DNA from: Bacteroidales bacterium
GTDB lineage: Bacteria > Bacteroidota > Bacteroidia > Bacteroidales > ML635J-15
Length of the DNA stretch: 64,000 nt
Direction of reading: 5' to 3'
Assembly (NCBI GenBank): GCA_003249955.1
Contig: QKHS01000057.1
Span: 62,001-126,000, forward strand
The notes beneath the pieces are model-generated. The model was not told the DNA's origin and did not search any database. It saw only the letters and a list, made by a program, of their open reading frames with translations. Made by a program: the position numbers and the translations under genes. Of the stretch, positions 9,910 through 19,100 are shown piece after piece; the first letter of the stretch is position 1, and each line of letters starts with the position of its first letter.

Positions 9910-10401
9910 ATGAATTTCAGAATAGGAATCGGTTACGATGTCCATGTTTTACAGCCGGGATTGGATTTTTGGCTGGGAGGAGTTAAAATTAATCACGTTA
10001 AAGGTTGTGTTGCACATTCTGACGGGGACGTTTTAATACATGCTGTTTGTGATGCTTTGCTTGGGGCTGCCGGTCTCAGAGACATCGGATTTCATTTTCC
10101 GGATAATGACAATTCATATAAAGGTATAGACAGTAAGATTTTATTGGCGAAAACTTATGAATTGGTTAAATCCAAAGGTTATTTTATAGGGAATATAGAC
10201 ACCGTAATTAGTCTTCAAAAACCAAAAGTAAAAGATTATATCCCTGAAATGCAGAATGCAATCGCTGCCATACTTGAAACAGACACTGACAATATTTCCG
10301 TTAAGGCTACCACAACAGAAGGCCTCGGATTTGAGGGCAGGGAAGAGGGCGTAAGTGCTCAGGCGGTAGTAATTTTATACAGAGATGGAAAAATTTATTA
10401 A
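9910..10401 (+). CDS. ispF: 2-C-methyl-D-erythritol 2,4-cyclodiphosphate synthase (IspF)
   Basis: IspF makes the cyclic diphosphate intermediate of the MEP isoprenoid pathway in the cytoplasm. The 163 residues are the normal length for the family. Metal ligands are visible as D10 and H12 (GYDVH) and H44 (HSDGDVLIHAVCD). The GAAGLRDIGFHFPD loop and the C-terminal TTEGLGFEGREEGVSAQAV motif are intact. It abuts porV with no spacer and overlaps the next gene by 17 bases. Confidence 0.96.
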   Translation: MNFRIGIGYDVHVLQPGLDFWLGGVKINHVKGCVAHSDGDVLIHAVCDALLGAAGLRDIGFHFPDNDNSYKGIDSKILLAKTYELVKSKGYFIGNIDTVISLQKPKVKDYIPEMQNAIAAILETDTDNISVKATTTEGLGFEGREEGVSAQAVVILYRDGKIY

Positions 10402-10708
10402 TAGCATAGAAGAATTAAATCTTCTAAAATCACGGGAGGTTTTTACATTTGTTTATTTTAAAAATGACAAGTGTTCTGTCTGCGGGTCTTTATACCCTCA
10501 GTTGGAAGCAAAAATTTCAGAATGGAATGAGCAGATTTATGTTGTAGATTGTTTTGAAAAACCTGAGATAGCTGCTCAGAATATAGTATTGACTGTTCCT
10601 GCTTTAAAAGTTTATTATGATGGTCAGGAAGTTATCAGTATGTTGAGATTTGTGGATATCCTTAAGCTGGAGGAAGATTTTGAGAGAATAAAAAGAATGA
10701 TTTCATGA
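10385..10708 (+). CDS. Small thioredoxin-like protein with CxxC
   Basis: The 107-residue protein has a thioredoxin-fold pattern: FTFVYFKNDKCSVCGSLYPQLE with C30 and C33, then the cis-proline segment LTVPALKVYYDGQEV with P72. There is no signal peptide, so it is probably cytoplasmic. The CSVC active site differs from the CGPC of classical thioredoxin. It overlaps the 3' end of ispF by 17 bases, which suggests translational coupling. The physiological partner cannot be inferred. Confidence 0.82.
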   Translation: MEKFINSIEELNLLKSREVFTFVYFKNDKCSVCGSLYPQLEAKISEWNEQIYVVDCFEKPEIAAQNIVLTVPALKVYYDGQEVISMLRFVDILKLEEDFERIKRMIS

Positions 10709-10726
10709 ACTGTATTTGTAGAAATC

Positions 10727-10765
10727 AAAAAAGCAGGAGTTATAATATTTAGCTCCTGCTTTTTT
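10727..10765. terminator. Bidirectional terminator between convergent genes
   Basis: A perfect 13-bp inverted repeat (AAAAAAGCAGGAG and its complement) around a 13-base loop has T runs on both strands. It serves the thioredoxin-like gene on the plus strand and the metallopeptidase gene on the minus strand. Confidence 0.9.
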
Positions 10766-10787
10766 GTAAATATTAAGCATTCGTGTT

Positions 10788-12851
10788 CTATCTGATAATT
10801 TTCAGTGCTTTCTGAACTGCAGTAAGAGTTGGTTCTCCGCTGATTTCTCTTCCTACAGCACCTTTCATCCATTGCTGAGGAATAACCTTACCCTGTAATA
10901 ACATTCTGGTAATTTCATCTGCGAATTTTTTATCCTGTACATATTGTTCAATCTGGAATTCAATGAGATGTCCGACAGGATAGTTCGCCAGATACAGCGG
11001 GGATGTTATCATGTGAGAATAAATTGCAAGTATGGGGCTGTCTTTTACTCCAAAAACAGGGTAATAATATTTATTCCATACTTCTATAGCAATTTTTTCC
11101 ACAGCTTCTTTAAGTTCTTTCGGATCAGCATCTGGATTTTTATACATCCATTGCCAAACATACATGTCAACTAATGAAACTCCCATTATCTCGTATGCAG
11201 ACCAGCAATTATCCAGAGCTGCAAGAGCATCGCTTTCTTCTTTATTTGAAGGATTTGCTTTTCCCAGTAATTTAAGATCGTTAGATTGAAATAAAAATGC
11301 AACAGCTTCGGTAAAGGCTGTGTTAGGAACGCCGCAAAGCATGTAATAGTCCATGTCGTATAAGGTGAGCGTCTGTTCAACATTGTGTCCCATTTCGTGA
11401 CATGCAATATTATAACCTTTGTAATCCATTCCTTTTTCTCCGACTCTGGTTCTTAAATGAGAAACATCTCCTTTCATCTGGGCTCCCCATGCATGTCCGG
11501 CACCACGTGCAGGATCTACAGAAATTTTGTTTGCAATATATGTTGCTTTGTCCCGTGTCCATCCCAGATCATACAACATTCTCGGAATATCTTTTTCAAA
11601 AGCTTCCGGAGTAGGATATTTTCTTTGTGTGGCAACTGTAAGTTCATCTTCGTTTAAGCTGTTTCTGGCTTTAAAACCGTCATACCAAATGTCAAACGGT
11701 TCCAGATCGCGGCCTAATCTTGATTTTATAAGTTTTGCAACTTCAGCTATTTCGGGAGAAGTCATGAATTCTGTAAATAATGCTTCAACTTCTTTTTGTG
11801 TAAGCTCCATCGACTGGTCATAAGCTCTTTCTATATATGTAGGATAAACCGGATTGTATGGGTCCATTGCAGACAATGTTTTGAAGGTATGCAGCAAATG
11901 TTCGTATCTGGTGTATGGCTCAGGAGTAAAAGAAGTCTCTTTTCCGTCTTTATACATCTTATTTGCTATCGGATCCCACTGGTAGTCGCCGTTGTTAATT
12001 ACTTCCTGAGGAATTTCCTGACTTATGATTCTCAGCATTACATTGTAAATCATTTTTTGTTTTTCCAGTCCCCCCTCAGAGTTATAATTGGATTTAAGTT
12101 CGTCACGGAGTCCCCAATGCGTTATTAAAACCATATCTTTAGGGAAAAATGTATTTTGTTTGCTGTCAACCAGATTACCCATAAAAATATTGTAATCAGC
12201 AATATATGTGTCGGCATTGGTTGTCGCAGTTGATGCACTCTGTAGTAAATCTGCAGGAACTCTGGAAATGAATACGTCTCCCATACGTGCGTAAGCCCAG
12301 TCCAATCTGGTCCACTTGTCTGCATTTTCCGATTTTTCTTTAAGCGAATAAGACGGGAAGTTGAGAGCAACATAAAATGCCAGTTTATTGGCAAATAAAT
12401 CTTCGGTAAGATGTGAAGAAGCAGAGTAAGCTCCCATAATATTATCAACGAAATGAATATCTCCCATGTCCAGATGCAAAGGCTCCATCAAGCTTACGGT
12501 CATAGTATTGAAATATCCGAACAGAATTTCGAAGTTTCTCTCGAGTTTGTTGTAAGCAACAAGCAAGCCTGCCGAATCGGCGATAAAATTATCTATACAG
12601 AAAGTTTCAAATGCCTGAGCATCACCATCAGATTCTTTCCATAATGCAGCTACCTGATTTACCCCTTTCTCAATTCTGAAAGCCTGTTCATCAGTATATA
12701 TCTCTTTGACCTTACGAATGGTTTCGTCGATCTGATCTTTGGAGATTTTTACTTCTGTTTTCTTTTCTTCCACTGGAGCAGGCTTTTCATTTTTACAGGA
12801 GATAGTTAAAATAACTGTCATAATCATAAGTGAATAAACTGCAGTTTTCAT
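10788..12851 (-). CDS. Zinc metallopeptidase lipoprotein (gluzincin, M3-like)
   Basis: The 687-residue protein has a lipoprotein signal peptide (MTVILTISC) followed by a charged linker rich in E and K. The zinc site HEMGH is at residues 485-489, with the third ligand E515 in FTEAVAF 26 residues later, a gluzincin arrangement like the M3/M2 families. DLEPFDIWYDGF earlier in the protein also recalls M3-like peptidases. It is expected to be anchored in the periplasm or at the outer membrane and to act on peptides; the substrate is unknown. It starts 23 bases after the hutU stop on the same strand, so the two are likely co-transcribed. Confidence 0.8.
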   Translation of the reverse strand: MKTAVYSLMIMTVILTISCKNEKPAPVEEKKTEVKISKDQIDETIRKVKEIYTDEQAFRIEKGVNQVAALWKESDGDAQAFETFCIDNFIADSAGLLVAYNKLERNFEILFGYFNTMTVSLMEPLHLDMGDIHFVDNIMGAYSASSHLTEDLFANKLAFYVALNFPSYSLKEKSENADKWTRLDWAYARMGDVFISRVPADLLQSASTATTNADTYIADYNIFMGNLVDSKQNTFFPKDMVLITHWGLRDELKSNYNSEGGLEKQKMIYNVMLRIISQEIPQEVINNGDYQWDPIANKMYKDGKETSFTPEPYTRYEHLLHTFKTLSAMDPYNPVYPTYIERAYDQSMELTQKEVEALFTEFMTSPEIAEVAKLIKSRLGRDLEPFDIWYDGFKARNSLNEDELTVATQRKYPTPEAFEKDIPRMLYDLGWTRDKATYIANKISVDPARGAGHAWGAQMKGDVSHLRTRVGEKGMDYKGYNIACHEMGHNVEQTLTLYDMDYYMLCGVPNTAFTEAVAFLFQSNDLKLLGKANPSNKEESDALAALDNCWSAYEIMGVSLVDMYVWQWMYKNPDADPKELKEAVEKIAIEVWNKYYYPVFGVKDSPILAIYSHMITSPLYLANYPVGHLIEFQIEQYVQDKKFADEITRMLLQGKVIPQQWMKGAVGREISGEPTLTAVQKALKIIR

Positions 12852-12874
12852 AGTTTTTATTTTTTAGTTATTTT

Positions 12875-14887
12875 TCAGAAAAGATTATCAATTAATTGGT
12901 CATCAGTAATTTCAGGAATGGTGACTTTCATGTCAGGATATGCTGCCATTGCGCGTTTTATGGCAAATACAGCACCGTCATTTCTGGCCCAGCTACGGCG
13001 GCTTATTCCATTATTGACATCCCATAGAAGCATCATTTTTAATCTGCGTTCAGAATCGGAACTTCCGTCCAGAACCATACCGAAGCCTCCGTTTATTACC
13101 TCTCCCCATCCTACGCCTCCGCCATTATGGATTGAAACCCATGTTGCTCCGCGGAATGAGTCACCTATAACGTTTTGAATTGCCATGTCAGCAGTAAACC
13201 GGCTTCCGTCATAAATATTGGATGTCTCACGGAAAGGAGAGTCCGTTCCTGAAACATCGTGATGATCCCGGCCTAAAACAACAGGATGTTTTAATCTTCC
13301 TTCGCGGATAGCATCATTAAAAGCTTTGGCAATTTTAATACGTCCTTCTGAATCAGCATAAAGAATTCTTGCCTGAGAACCGACTACAAGTTTATTTTCT
13401 TTCGCTTCTTTTATCCATTTAATGTTATCACGCATTTGCTGTGATATTTCTTTCGGTGCAGTGGCAGCTATTTCTTCAAGAACATTCATTGCAATATTGT
13501 CTGTCAGTTCCAGTTCTTCAGGATCACTTGATGTGCAGACCCAGCGGAACGGACCGAAACCATAATCAAAGCACATCGGGCCCATAATATCCTGAACATA
13601 AGACGGATATTTAAAGTCTATCCCGTTTGCAGCCATAATATCTGCCCCGGCTCTTGAACTTTCCAGTAAAAAGGCGTTTCCGTAATCAAAGAAATACATG
13701 CCGTTTGCAACAAGTGTGTTAATTGCTGCTACCTGGCGACGTAAAGATTGTTGGACAACTTCTTTGAATTTCTCCGGTTCTCCGGACATCATTGCATTTG
13801 ATTCTTCATAACTGAAACCTGCAGGATAATATCCGCCAGCCCATGGATTATGTAAAGAAGTCTGGTCACTGCCAAGATCAACTTTTACGTTTCTGGCAGC
13901 CAGCCTTTCCCATAAATCAACTATATTGCCAAGGTATGCGATTGAATGGGCTGTTTTTTTATTTTGCCAGTCCAAAGCAATATCAATAGCTTTATCAACA
14001 TCATCAACAATTTCGTCCACCCAACCCTGATCGTGACGTTTATGAGCAGCTTTAGGATTTACCTCTGCACATATGCTTACAACGCCTGCAATATTCGCAG
14101 CTTTTGGCTGAGCCCCGCTCATACCGCCAAGACCTGAAGTTACAAACAGTTTACCTTCAGTACCTTCGTTGTTTTTACTGATCTTACGGCTTGCATTAAG
14201 TACTGTAATTGTTGTTCCGTGGACAATTCCCTGAGGGCCTATATACATGTATGAACCTGCTGTCATCTGTCCATATTGAGTGACACCAAGAGCATTGAAT
14301 TTTTCCCAATCGTCCGGTTTTGAGTAGTTTGGAATCATCATCCCGTTTGTTACAACTACTCTTGGAGCATCTTTATGTGACGGATATAAGCCCATAGGAT
14401 GGCCGGAATACATTACAAGTGTTTGCTCGTCAGTCATTTCGGCAAGATACTTCATTGTTATGAGGTATTGAGCCCAGTTCTGGAAAACGGCTCCGTTTCC
14501 TCCGTATGTAATAAGCTCGTGCGGGTGTTGGGCAACTGCATAGTCAAGATTGTTCGATATCATAAGCATTATTGCAGCAGCCTGAATGGTTTTATGTGGG
14601 AACCATGTAATATCCCGTGCAGTGATTTCGTATTTTGGACGAAATCTCAGCATATAAATTCTTCCGTATGTGTCAAGTTCGTGTTTAAATTCTGCAGCAA
14701 GCTCTGCATGGAATTTTACCGGGAAGTAGCGTAATGCATTTTTTAATGACAGTTTCTTTTCTTCTAATGATAAAATTTGTTTTCTGATCGGTGCGTGATT
14801 GATATCTTTTTCGTAAACTGCGGGAGCTGGTAATATATCCGGAATCCCTTGCAAAATAAGCCTTTTAAAATCATCCTTTGAAATCAT
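12875..14887 (-). CDS. hutU: Urocanate hydratase (urocanase)
   Basis: This enzyme hydrates urocanate to imidazolone propionate, the second step of histidine breakdown. The 670 residues match the longer urocanase form rather than the roughly 550-residue proteobacterial one. Visible family segments are YGGNGAVFQNWAQY, TNGMMIPNYS, GLGGMSGAQPKAA (NAD-binding region), YVQDIMGPMCFDYGFGPFRWVC near the active site, and GRDHHDVSGTDSPFRET. The other hut genes (hutH, hutI, ftcD or hutG) are not in the window. It leads a probable two-gene unit with a peptidase lipoprotein. Confidence 0.93.
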   Translation of the reverse strand: MISKDDFKRLILQGIPDILPAPAVYEKDINHAPIRKQILSLEEKKLSLKNALRYFPVKFHAELAAEFKHELDTYGRIYMLRFRPKYEITARDITWFPHKTIQAAAIMLMISNNLDYAVAQHPHELITYGGNGAVFQNWAQYLITMKYLAEMTDEQTLVMYSGHPMGLYPSHKDAPRVVVTNGMMIPNYSKPDDWEKFNALGVTQYGQMTAGSYMYIGPQGIVHGTTITVLNASRKISKNNEGTEGKLFVTSGLGGMSGAQPKAANIAGVVSICAEVNPKAAHKRHDQGWVDEIVDDVDKAIDIALDWQNKKTAHSIAYLGNIVDLWERLAARNVKVDLGSDQTSLHNPWAGGYYPAGFSYEESNAMMSGEPEKFKEVVQQSLRRQVAAINTLVANGMYFFDYGNAFLLESSRAGADIMAANGIDFKYPSYVQDIMGPMCFDYGFGPFRWVCTSSDPEELELTDNIAMNVLEEIAATAPKEISQQMRDNIKWIKEAKENKLVVGSQARILYADSEGRIKIAKAFNDAIREGRLKHPVVLGRDHHDVSGTDSPFRETSNIYDGSRFTADMAIQNVIGDSFRGATWVSIHNGGGVGWGEVINGGFGMVLDGSSDSERRLKMMLLWDVNNGISRRSWARNDGAVFAIKRAMAAYPDMKVTIPEITDDQLIDNLF

Positions 14888-14965
14888 GTCCTATCGTTTT
14901 TTAGTTTTATTACGGATGGTAAAGATAATTAAAATCGAGGAAACAATATGTGTTTTGCAGCAAAT

Positions 14966-14998
14966 AAAAAAGCCTGTTCAATCTGAACAGGCTTTTTT
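14966..14998. terminator. Terminator downstream of the small lipoprotein gene
   Basis: A perfect 15-bp inverted repeat (AAAAAAGCCTGTTCA and its complement) with a 3-base loop ends in T runs on both strands. In the minus direction it follows the lipoprotein gene ending at 15016 and insulates it from hutU. Confidence 0.92.
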
Positions 14999-15015
14999 AT
15001 TTATCAGTTTAATGA

Positions 15016-15450
15016 TTAAATTTTTTCATAACGCATTTCCCAATCTCCTAAAATCCCGGAATCGACTACCAGCCACATTTCAGAATTTGTCAATCTTAAA
15101 ATTCTGGCTTCATCCCATTCTGCACTTTCATCAGCATCAGCATTTTTAAACAGGATTATAGTTTTATCGTCATTTAATTTCCAAACCATATCCGATTCAT
15201 TTGTCCCGAATACGGAAAAAGAAGCGACATAACTACCTGTGCCATCAGAGTTAAAAGTAAATTCTATTCCGAAATCGTTTTCTTCCCGTAATTCGTTGTC
15301 AATATAAATTGAAGTCTGATCCCAGGTTCCTTTTAGTCTTACTTCAGGTTTTAAAAGACTGAATGCTGGTCCTTCTTCATAAGTGGTACATGCACTGAAC
15401 GTAAGTGCCATTGAAATTGCTATAAAAGCGATTACTAATATTTTTTTCAT
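15016..15450 (-). CDS. Small lipocalin-like lipoprotein, paralogue of the next gene
   Basis: The 144-residue protein has a lipobox (LTFSAC) and then YEEGPAFSLLKPEVRLKGTWDQTSIYI, followed by alternating strands with FNSDGTGSY and ILRLTNSEMWLVV. The pattern fits a small lipocalin-like beta barrel lipoprotein. No specific function is recognised. It shares the YEEGP-KPE-R-G opening, NSDGTG and LRLT blocks with the lipoprotein at 15554-15994, so the two are a tandem duplication that has diverged widely. Confidence 0.75.
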   Translation of the reverse strand: MKKILVIAFIAISMALTFSACTTYEEGPAFSLLKPEVRLKGTWDQTSIYIDNELREENDFGIEFTFNSDGTGSYVASFSVFGTNESDMVWKLNDDKTIILFKNADADESAEWDEARILRLTNSEMWLVVDSGILGDWEMRYEKI

Positions 15451-15492
15451 TTTTTAATAATTTAAGTTAGTAGTCGGTTAATCAATACGGTA

Positions 15493-15500
15493 CAAATATA
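15493..15500 (-). promoter_or_regulatory. -7 promoter element for the lipoprotein gene at 15016-15450
   Basis: CAAATATA on the plus strand reads TATATTTG on the minus strand, 43 bases before the gene start. It shows that the two tandem lipoprotein genes probably have separate promoters. Confidence 0.5.
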
Positions 15501-15553
15501 TGTAATTTATTTTTTACAAATACGTTTTGTTATCAACAACCGATCCCAAAATG

Positions 15554-15994
15554 TTATTGTTCAGCAAAATGAAATTCGGTAGCTTCTTCTGTATCTATGT
15601 CAGTAATCCAGAATTCTTTATCGGTTAAACGTAATATTTGTTTGTAGTTACTCCATGCACTCCATTCGTTGTTAAGCCCCAAACTTCGCTCCCTTATTTT
15701 TTCTTTATCCTGATCCAGTTCCCACTGAAATTCAGTTTCCTGAACAGAACTGTTTACAGTTATATAACTTTTTCCGGTGCCATCAGAGTTATATATTACA
15801 CGATAGCTTGTAATGCCCTGATCTGCAAGTGAAATTACTTCTCCGTTAATCAGGTACTGTTCAACGATATAGTCACCGACTATTCTTTTTTCAGGGGATT
15901 TTAAACTTAATACCGGCCCATCTTCGTATTTGTTACAGGATACAAGGCTCATTACAAGAATAAATAAAATGGGAATAAATGCTTTATATTTCAT
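15554..15994 (-). CDS. Small lipocalin-like lipoprotein, paralogue
   Basis: The 146-residue protein has a lipoprotein signal (LVMSLVSC) followed by NKYEDGPVLSLKSPEKRIVGDY. It shares with the preceding paralogue the Y-E-GP opening, the KSPEKR element, the YNSDGTGKSY turn, a WELDQDKEKI strand and QILRLTDKEFWI. Function is unknown. The gene stands alone with its own promoter-like element just upstream and lies 103 bases from its paralogue. Confidence 0.75.
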   Translation of the reverse strand: MKYKAFIPILFILVMSLVSCNKYEDGPVLSLKSPEKRIVGDYIVEQYLINGEVISLADQGITSYRVIYNSDGTGKSYITVNSSVQETEFQWELDQDKEKIRERSLGLNNEWSAWSNYKQILRLTDKEFWITDIDTEEATEFHFAEQ

Positions 15995-16012
15995 GATTTA
16001 AATACTTTTTTT

Positions 16013-16020
16013 CAAAAATA
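16013..16020 (-). promoter_or_regulatory. -7 promoter element for the lipoprotein gene at 15554-15994
   Basis: CAAAAATA on the plus strand reads TATTTTTG on the minus strand, 19 bases before the gene start. Confidence 0.45.
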
Positions 16021-16063
16021 ATAAATTTTAAATTATGGTTGAAAATAATAATGTTGCTAACAA

Positions 16064-16091
16064 AAAAACGCCCCGAACCCGGGGCGTTTTT
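16064..16091. terminator. Terminator after the 1174-residue repeat protein
   Basis: An 11-bp stem AAAAACGCCCC/GGGGCGTTTTT has a 6-base loop, with a T run in the minus direction. It is placed 20 bases after the stop of the gene at 16112. Confidence 0.92.
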
Positions 16092-16111
16092 CAAAAATAT
16101 TATGTCGTTGA

Positions 16112-19100
16112 TTATTCAACTACAACTCTTACAACAGCAGTTTCGTTTGCTTTTGCAATTTTTACAAAATAAACACCTGCTTCTAAATTTTCAATATTGA
16201 TAGTTGTTGTTTCAGAATCTACATTCATTTCGTTTACAACCTGACCAACCATGTTAACTATTGAAATCTTTTCCGAACCATTAGGAACTGTAACAGTTAC
16301 AAAGTCAGTTGCAGGGTTTGGATAAACACTTATCTGGCTTGCAAATTCACTTTCTATTCCGCTTGAGATAGTAATATCTGATAGAATTCTGTAGTTAATT
16401 TCAAAAGCACCATAAGAATAATAGGTTAATCCGATAATGTCATAATGTGTGCCTACGGCTTCGGTAAATTCAAATACACCGTTATCCTGAGCTTTTAATG
16501 CACCACTGCCATCATCAACAGTCCATTCGCCATAATTGTTCTGGGCAACTGTACATTCTGCATTTGATACTTTAATTAAACAAGCTTCATACTGCTCGGT
16601 ATTTGCATCTGAAGTAGATACAGAAACAGGTGCAGCAACAGTACCATCAACACCAACAATTGTGAAAGATGTTACTGATTCTATTCTTGTCATATAATAG
16701 CTTTCCTTAACAGTTCCTGCTATTTCTACAGAGTCTCCTATAGAAGGAGTGTGTGTGAGATCGTAAATATATATTCCGTTCCAAGCTCCGCCACCTTGTT
16801 GTACATAGTAACCTTCACCATAAGTAACGGCATCATTGAAATTTGCTGCAACAACACCACGAATCCAAACCTGCTGGTTCATTAGCGGAGAATTTCCGTT
16901 TGAATTAGTTGTATATTGTATATCATATATATTTGTATATGTAGGTCCGGCAAGGTTAACAGTAATGTTAACAGTTGCAGTAACCGGTGTAGATAAAGGA
17001 TTATTTGACATGTCAACCAATTCGAGATTGATAACATGAGCGCCTTCGGTTAAACCTGTAATTGCAATAGGAGAAGTTGTTGTATATGCATCAGTAGCTC
17101 CATCGAGGTTCCATGCTACTTTTCCATCAGTTCCCAAAACAAAATTTGTTACACTGAATTCAACGCTTGTATTATCGTAATAAATAGTTGCATTGTTTGC
17201 AGGAGAGCTTACAATAAGTATCGGATCATTGCTGACTCCATTATCTGTGATATCATCAACAGAACGAGGTAATATTTTCCACTGATCGAAAGAGAAAGTC
17301 TGAACACCTGTAACAGTGTAAGAATTTCCTACTGTAGGTACATAACTGTAAATTACATCATCAATATAAATTACCCCACTTCCATCATTAACTGCCCAAA
17401 TGCCGTAAGTATCAGGAGCCTGAATACAAACGCCTGTAACAGTAACAAGAGTGCTTTCGTAAGCTTCTCCTGAAGCAGCGCCTGTTGTTAAAACAGAAGG
17501 AGCGGCAACAGTATTTCCAGAATTTGTAATTTGTAATGAAGTAACAGTTCCGAGTTCTGTCAAAGTGTAATATTCAGATACAGTACCTGCTACATTAACA
17601 GAATCTCCAATAACGGGAGTAGGAGTCATAGTTGTGAAAACGTAAAGTCCGTTCCATTCTCCGGCACCGTCCTGAATCCAGAATTTGGTTCCGCTTACTG
17701 CTGTTACAACACCTGTTGTGATAACAGTCTGATCCATTAAAGGAGAGTTTCCGGAAGCATCAGTCGTGTATTGTATATCATAAATAGGAGTAGTTGAAGG
17801 AACAACAGTATTTACTGTAAAAGTAACACCGGCAGTAACGGCAGGAGTTAACGAATTATTTGACATGTCAACAAGTTCCATCTGAACAGTGTGTTCTCCA
17901 TCAGCCAGTCCGGTGAAAGCAACAGGGCTTGTAGTTGTGTTCTGGGCAGCGCCGCCGTCAATAGCATATCTTACGGTTCCGTCGGTACCTAAAACAAAGT
18001 TGCCGACATTGAAAACAACATTAACATCAGCACTGGTAACAGTTGACATGTTTGCCGGAGAACTTATTGAAAGATAAGGATCTGTAGAAGAATAACCAGT
18101 CCATGAAATATTGTCAATTGTAACCTGAGAATTTGTTGTTGCAGTTCCTGCAGGTTTTATCATCATAGTAAAATCACCGGGAACATTAATGTCCGATACG
18201 CTAAAAGTATAAACAGTTTCGTCTGTGCCGGTTCCTGATCCAAATTCCTGTGATGTGGCTTTTAATTCCCCGTTAATATAAAGTTCTAACTGTCTTACAG
18301 ATGATCCTGTAAAAGCTTTAAGCATACTAACTTCGAAACTGGCGATCCCTCCTGATATGCTGGTTGACTCAAGTTTACTGTCTGAACCACGGCGAAGCAT
18401 CAACCCTTTTCCATTAATAGGGTAAGCTCCTGTATCTCTTGAGTGGAAATAATTCCATGTAAAACCTTCATCACCAACAAATGAGCCGTCAGTATATGTT
18501 GCACCTATTACGCTGTTTTCAAAAGTTTCCATTCCACCTGGTAATGCTTCAACACATGTGAAATTTAAAGTTGTAGTAACTGCAGGAGATAAAGAGGCAT
18601 CAGACATATCAACCAATTCGAAATCTACAGTATGAGAAGCATAAGATAATCCTGTAAGAGCAATAGGGCTTGCGCCGGTGTAATAAACATCAGCACCGCC
18701 ATCAACAGAATAAGCAATTTTACCGTCTGTTCCAAGTGTGAAATTAGCGAGTGTAAAAGCAATATTTACATCCTGTGAATAAACAGAAGCACCCTCTGCC
18801 GGATATGTAATTGCAAGTTCCGGGTCTGTTGAAGGAATTTCATAGGTAATGTTTCTTGTTACAGTAACAGCAGGGTCAAGAGCAACATTTGACATATCAA
18901 CCAGCTGAATGTCAATTGTGTTTGCGCCTACTGAAAGACCTGCAACATTAACAGGGCTAGTAGTAGTGTACATTGCTGTTCCACCGTTTAACTTGTATTC
19001 AACCTGTCCGTCTGTACCAAGAACGAAGTTCTCTACTGTGAAAACAACATCAACATTGTCGGCATTAACAACCTGAGCTTCAGTTGGTGCTGTAACTGTG

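Noticed and set aside
10624-10872. A minus-strand frame across the thioredoxin/metallopeptidase junction
   Set aside because: It overlaps a strong bidirectional terminator and both real genes in antisense, with no domain.
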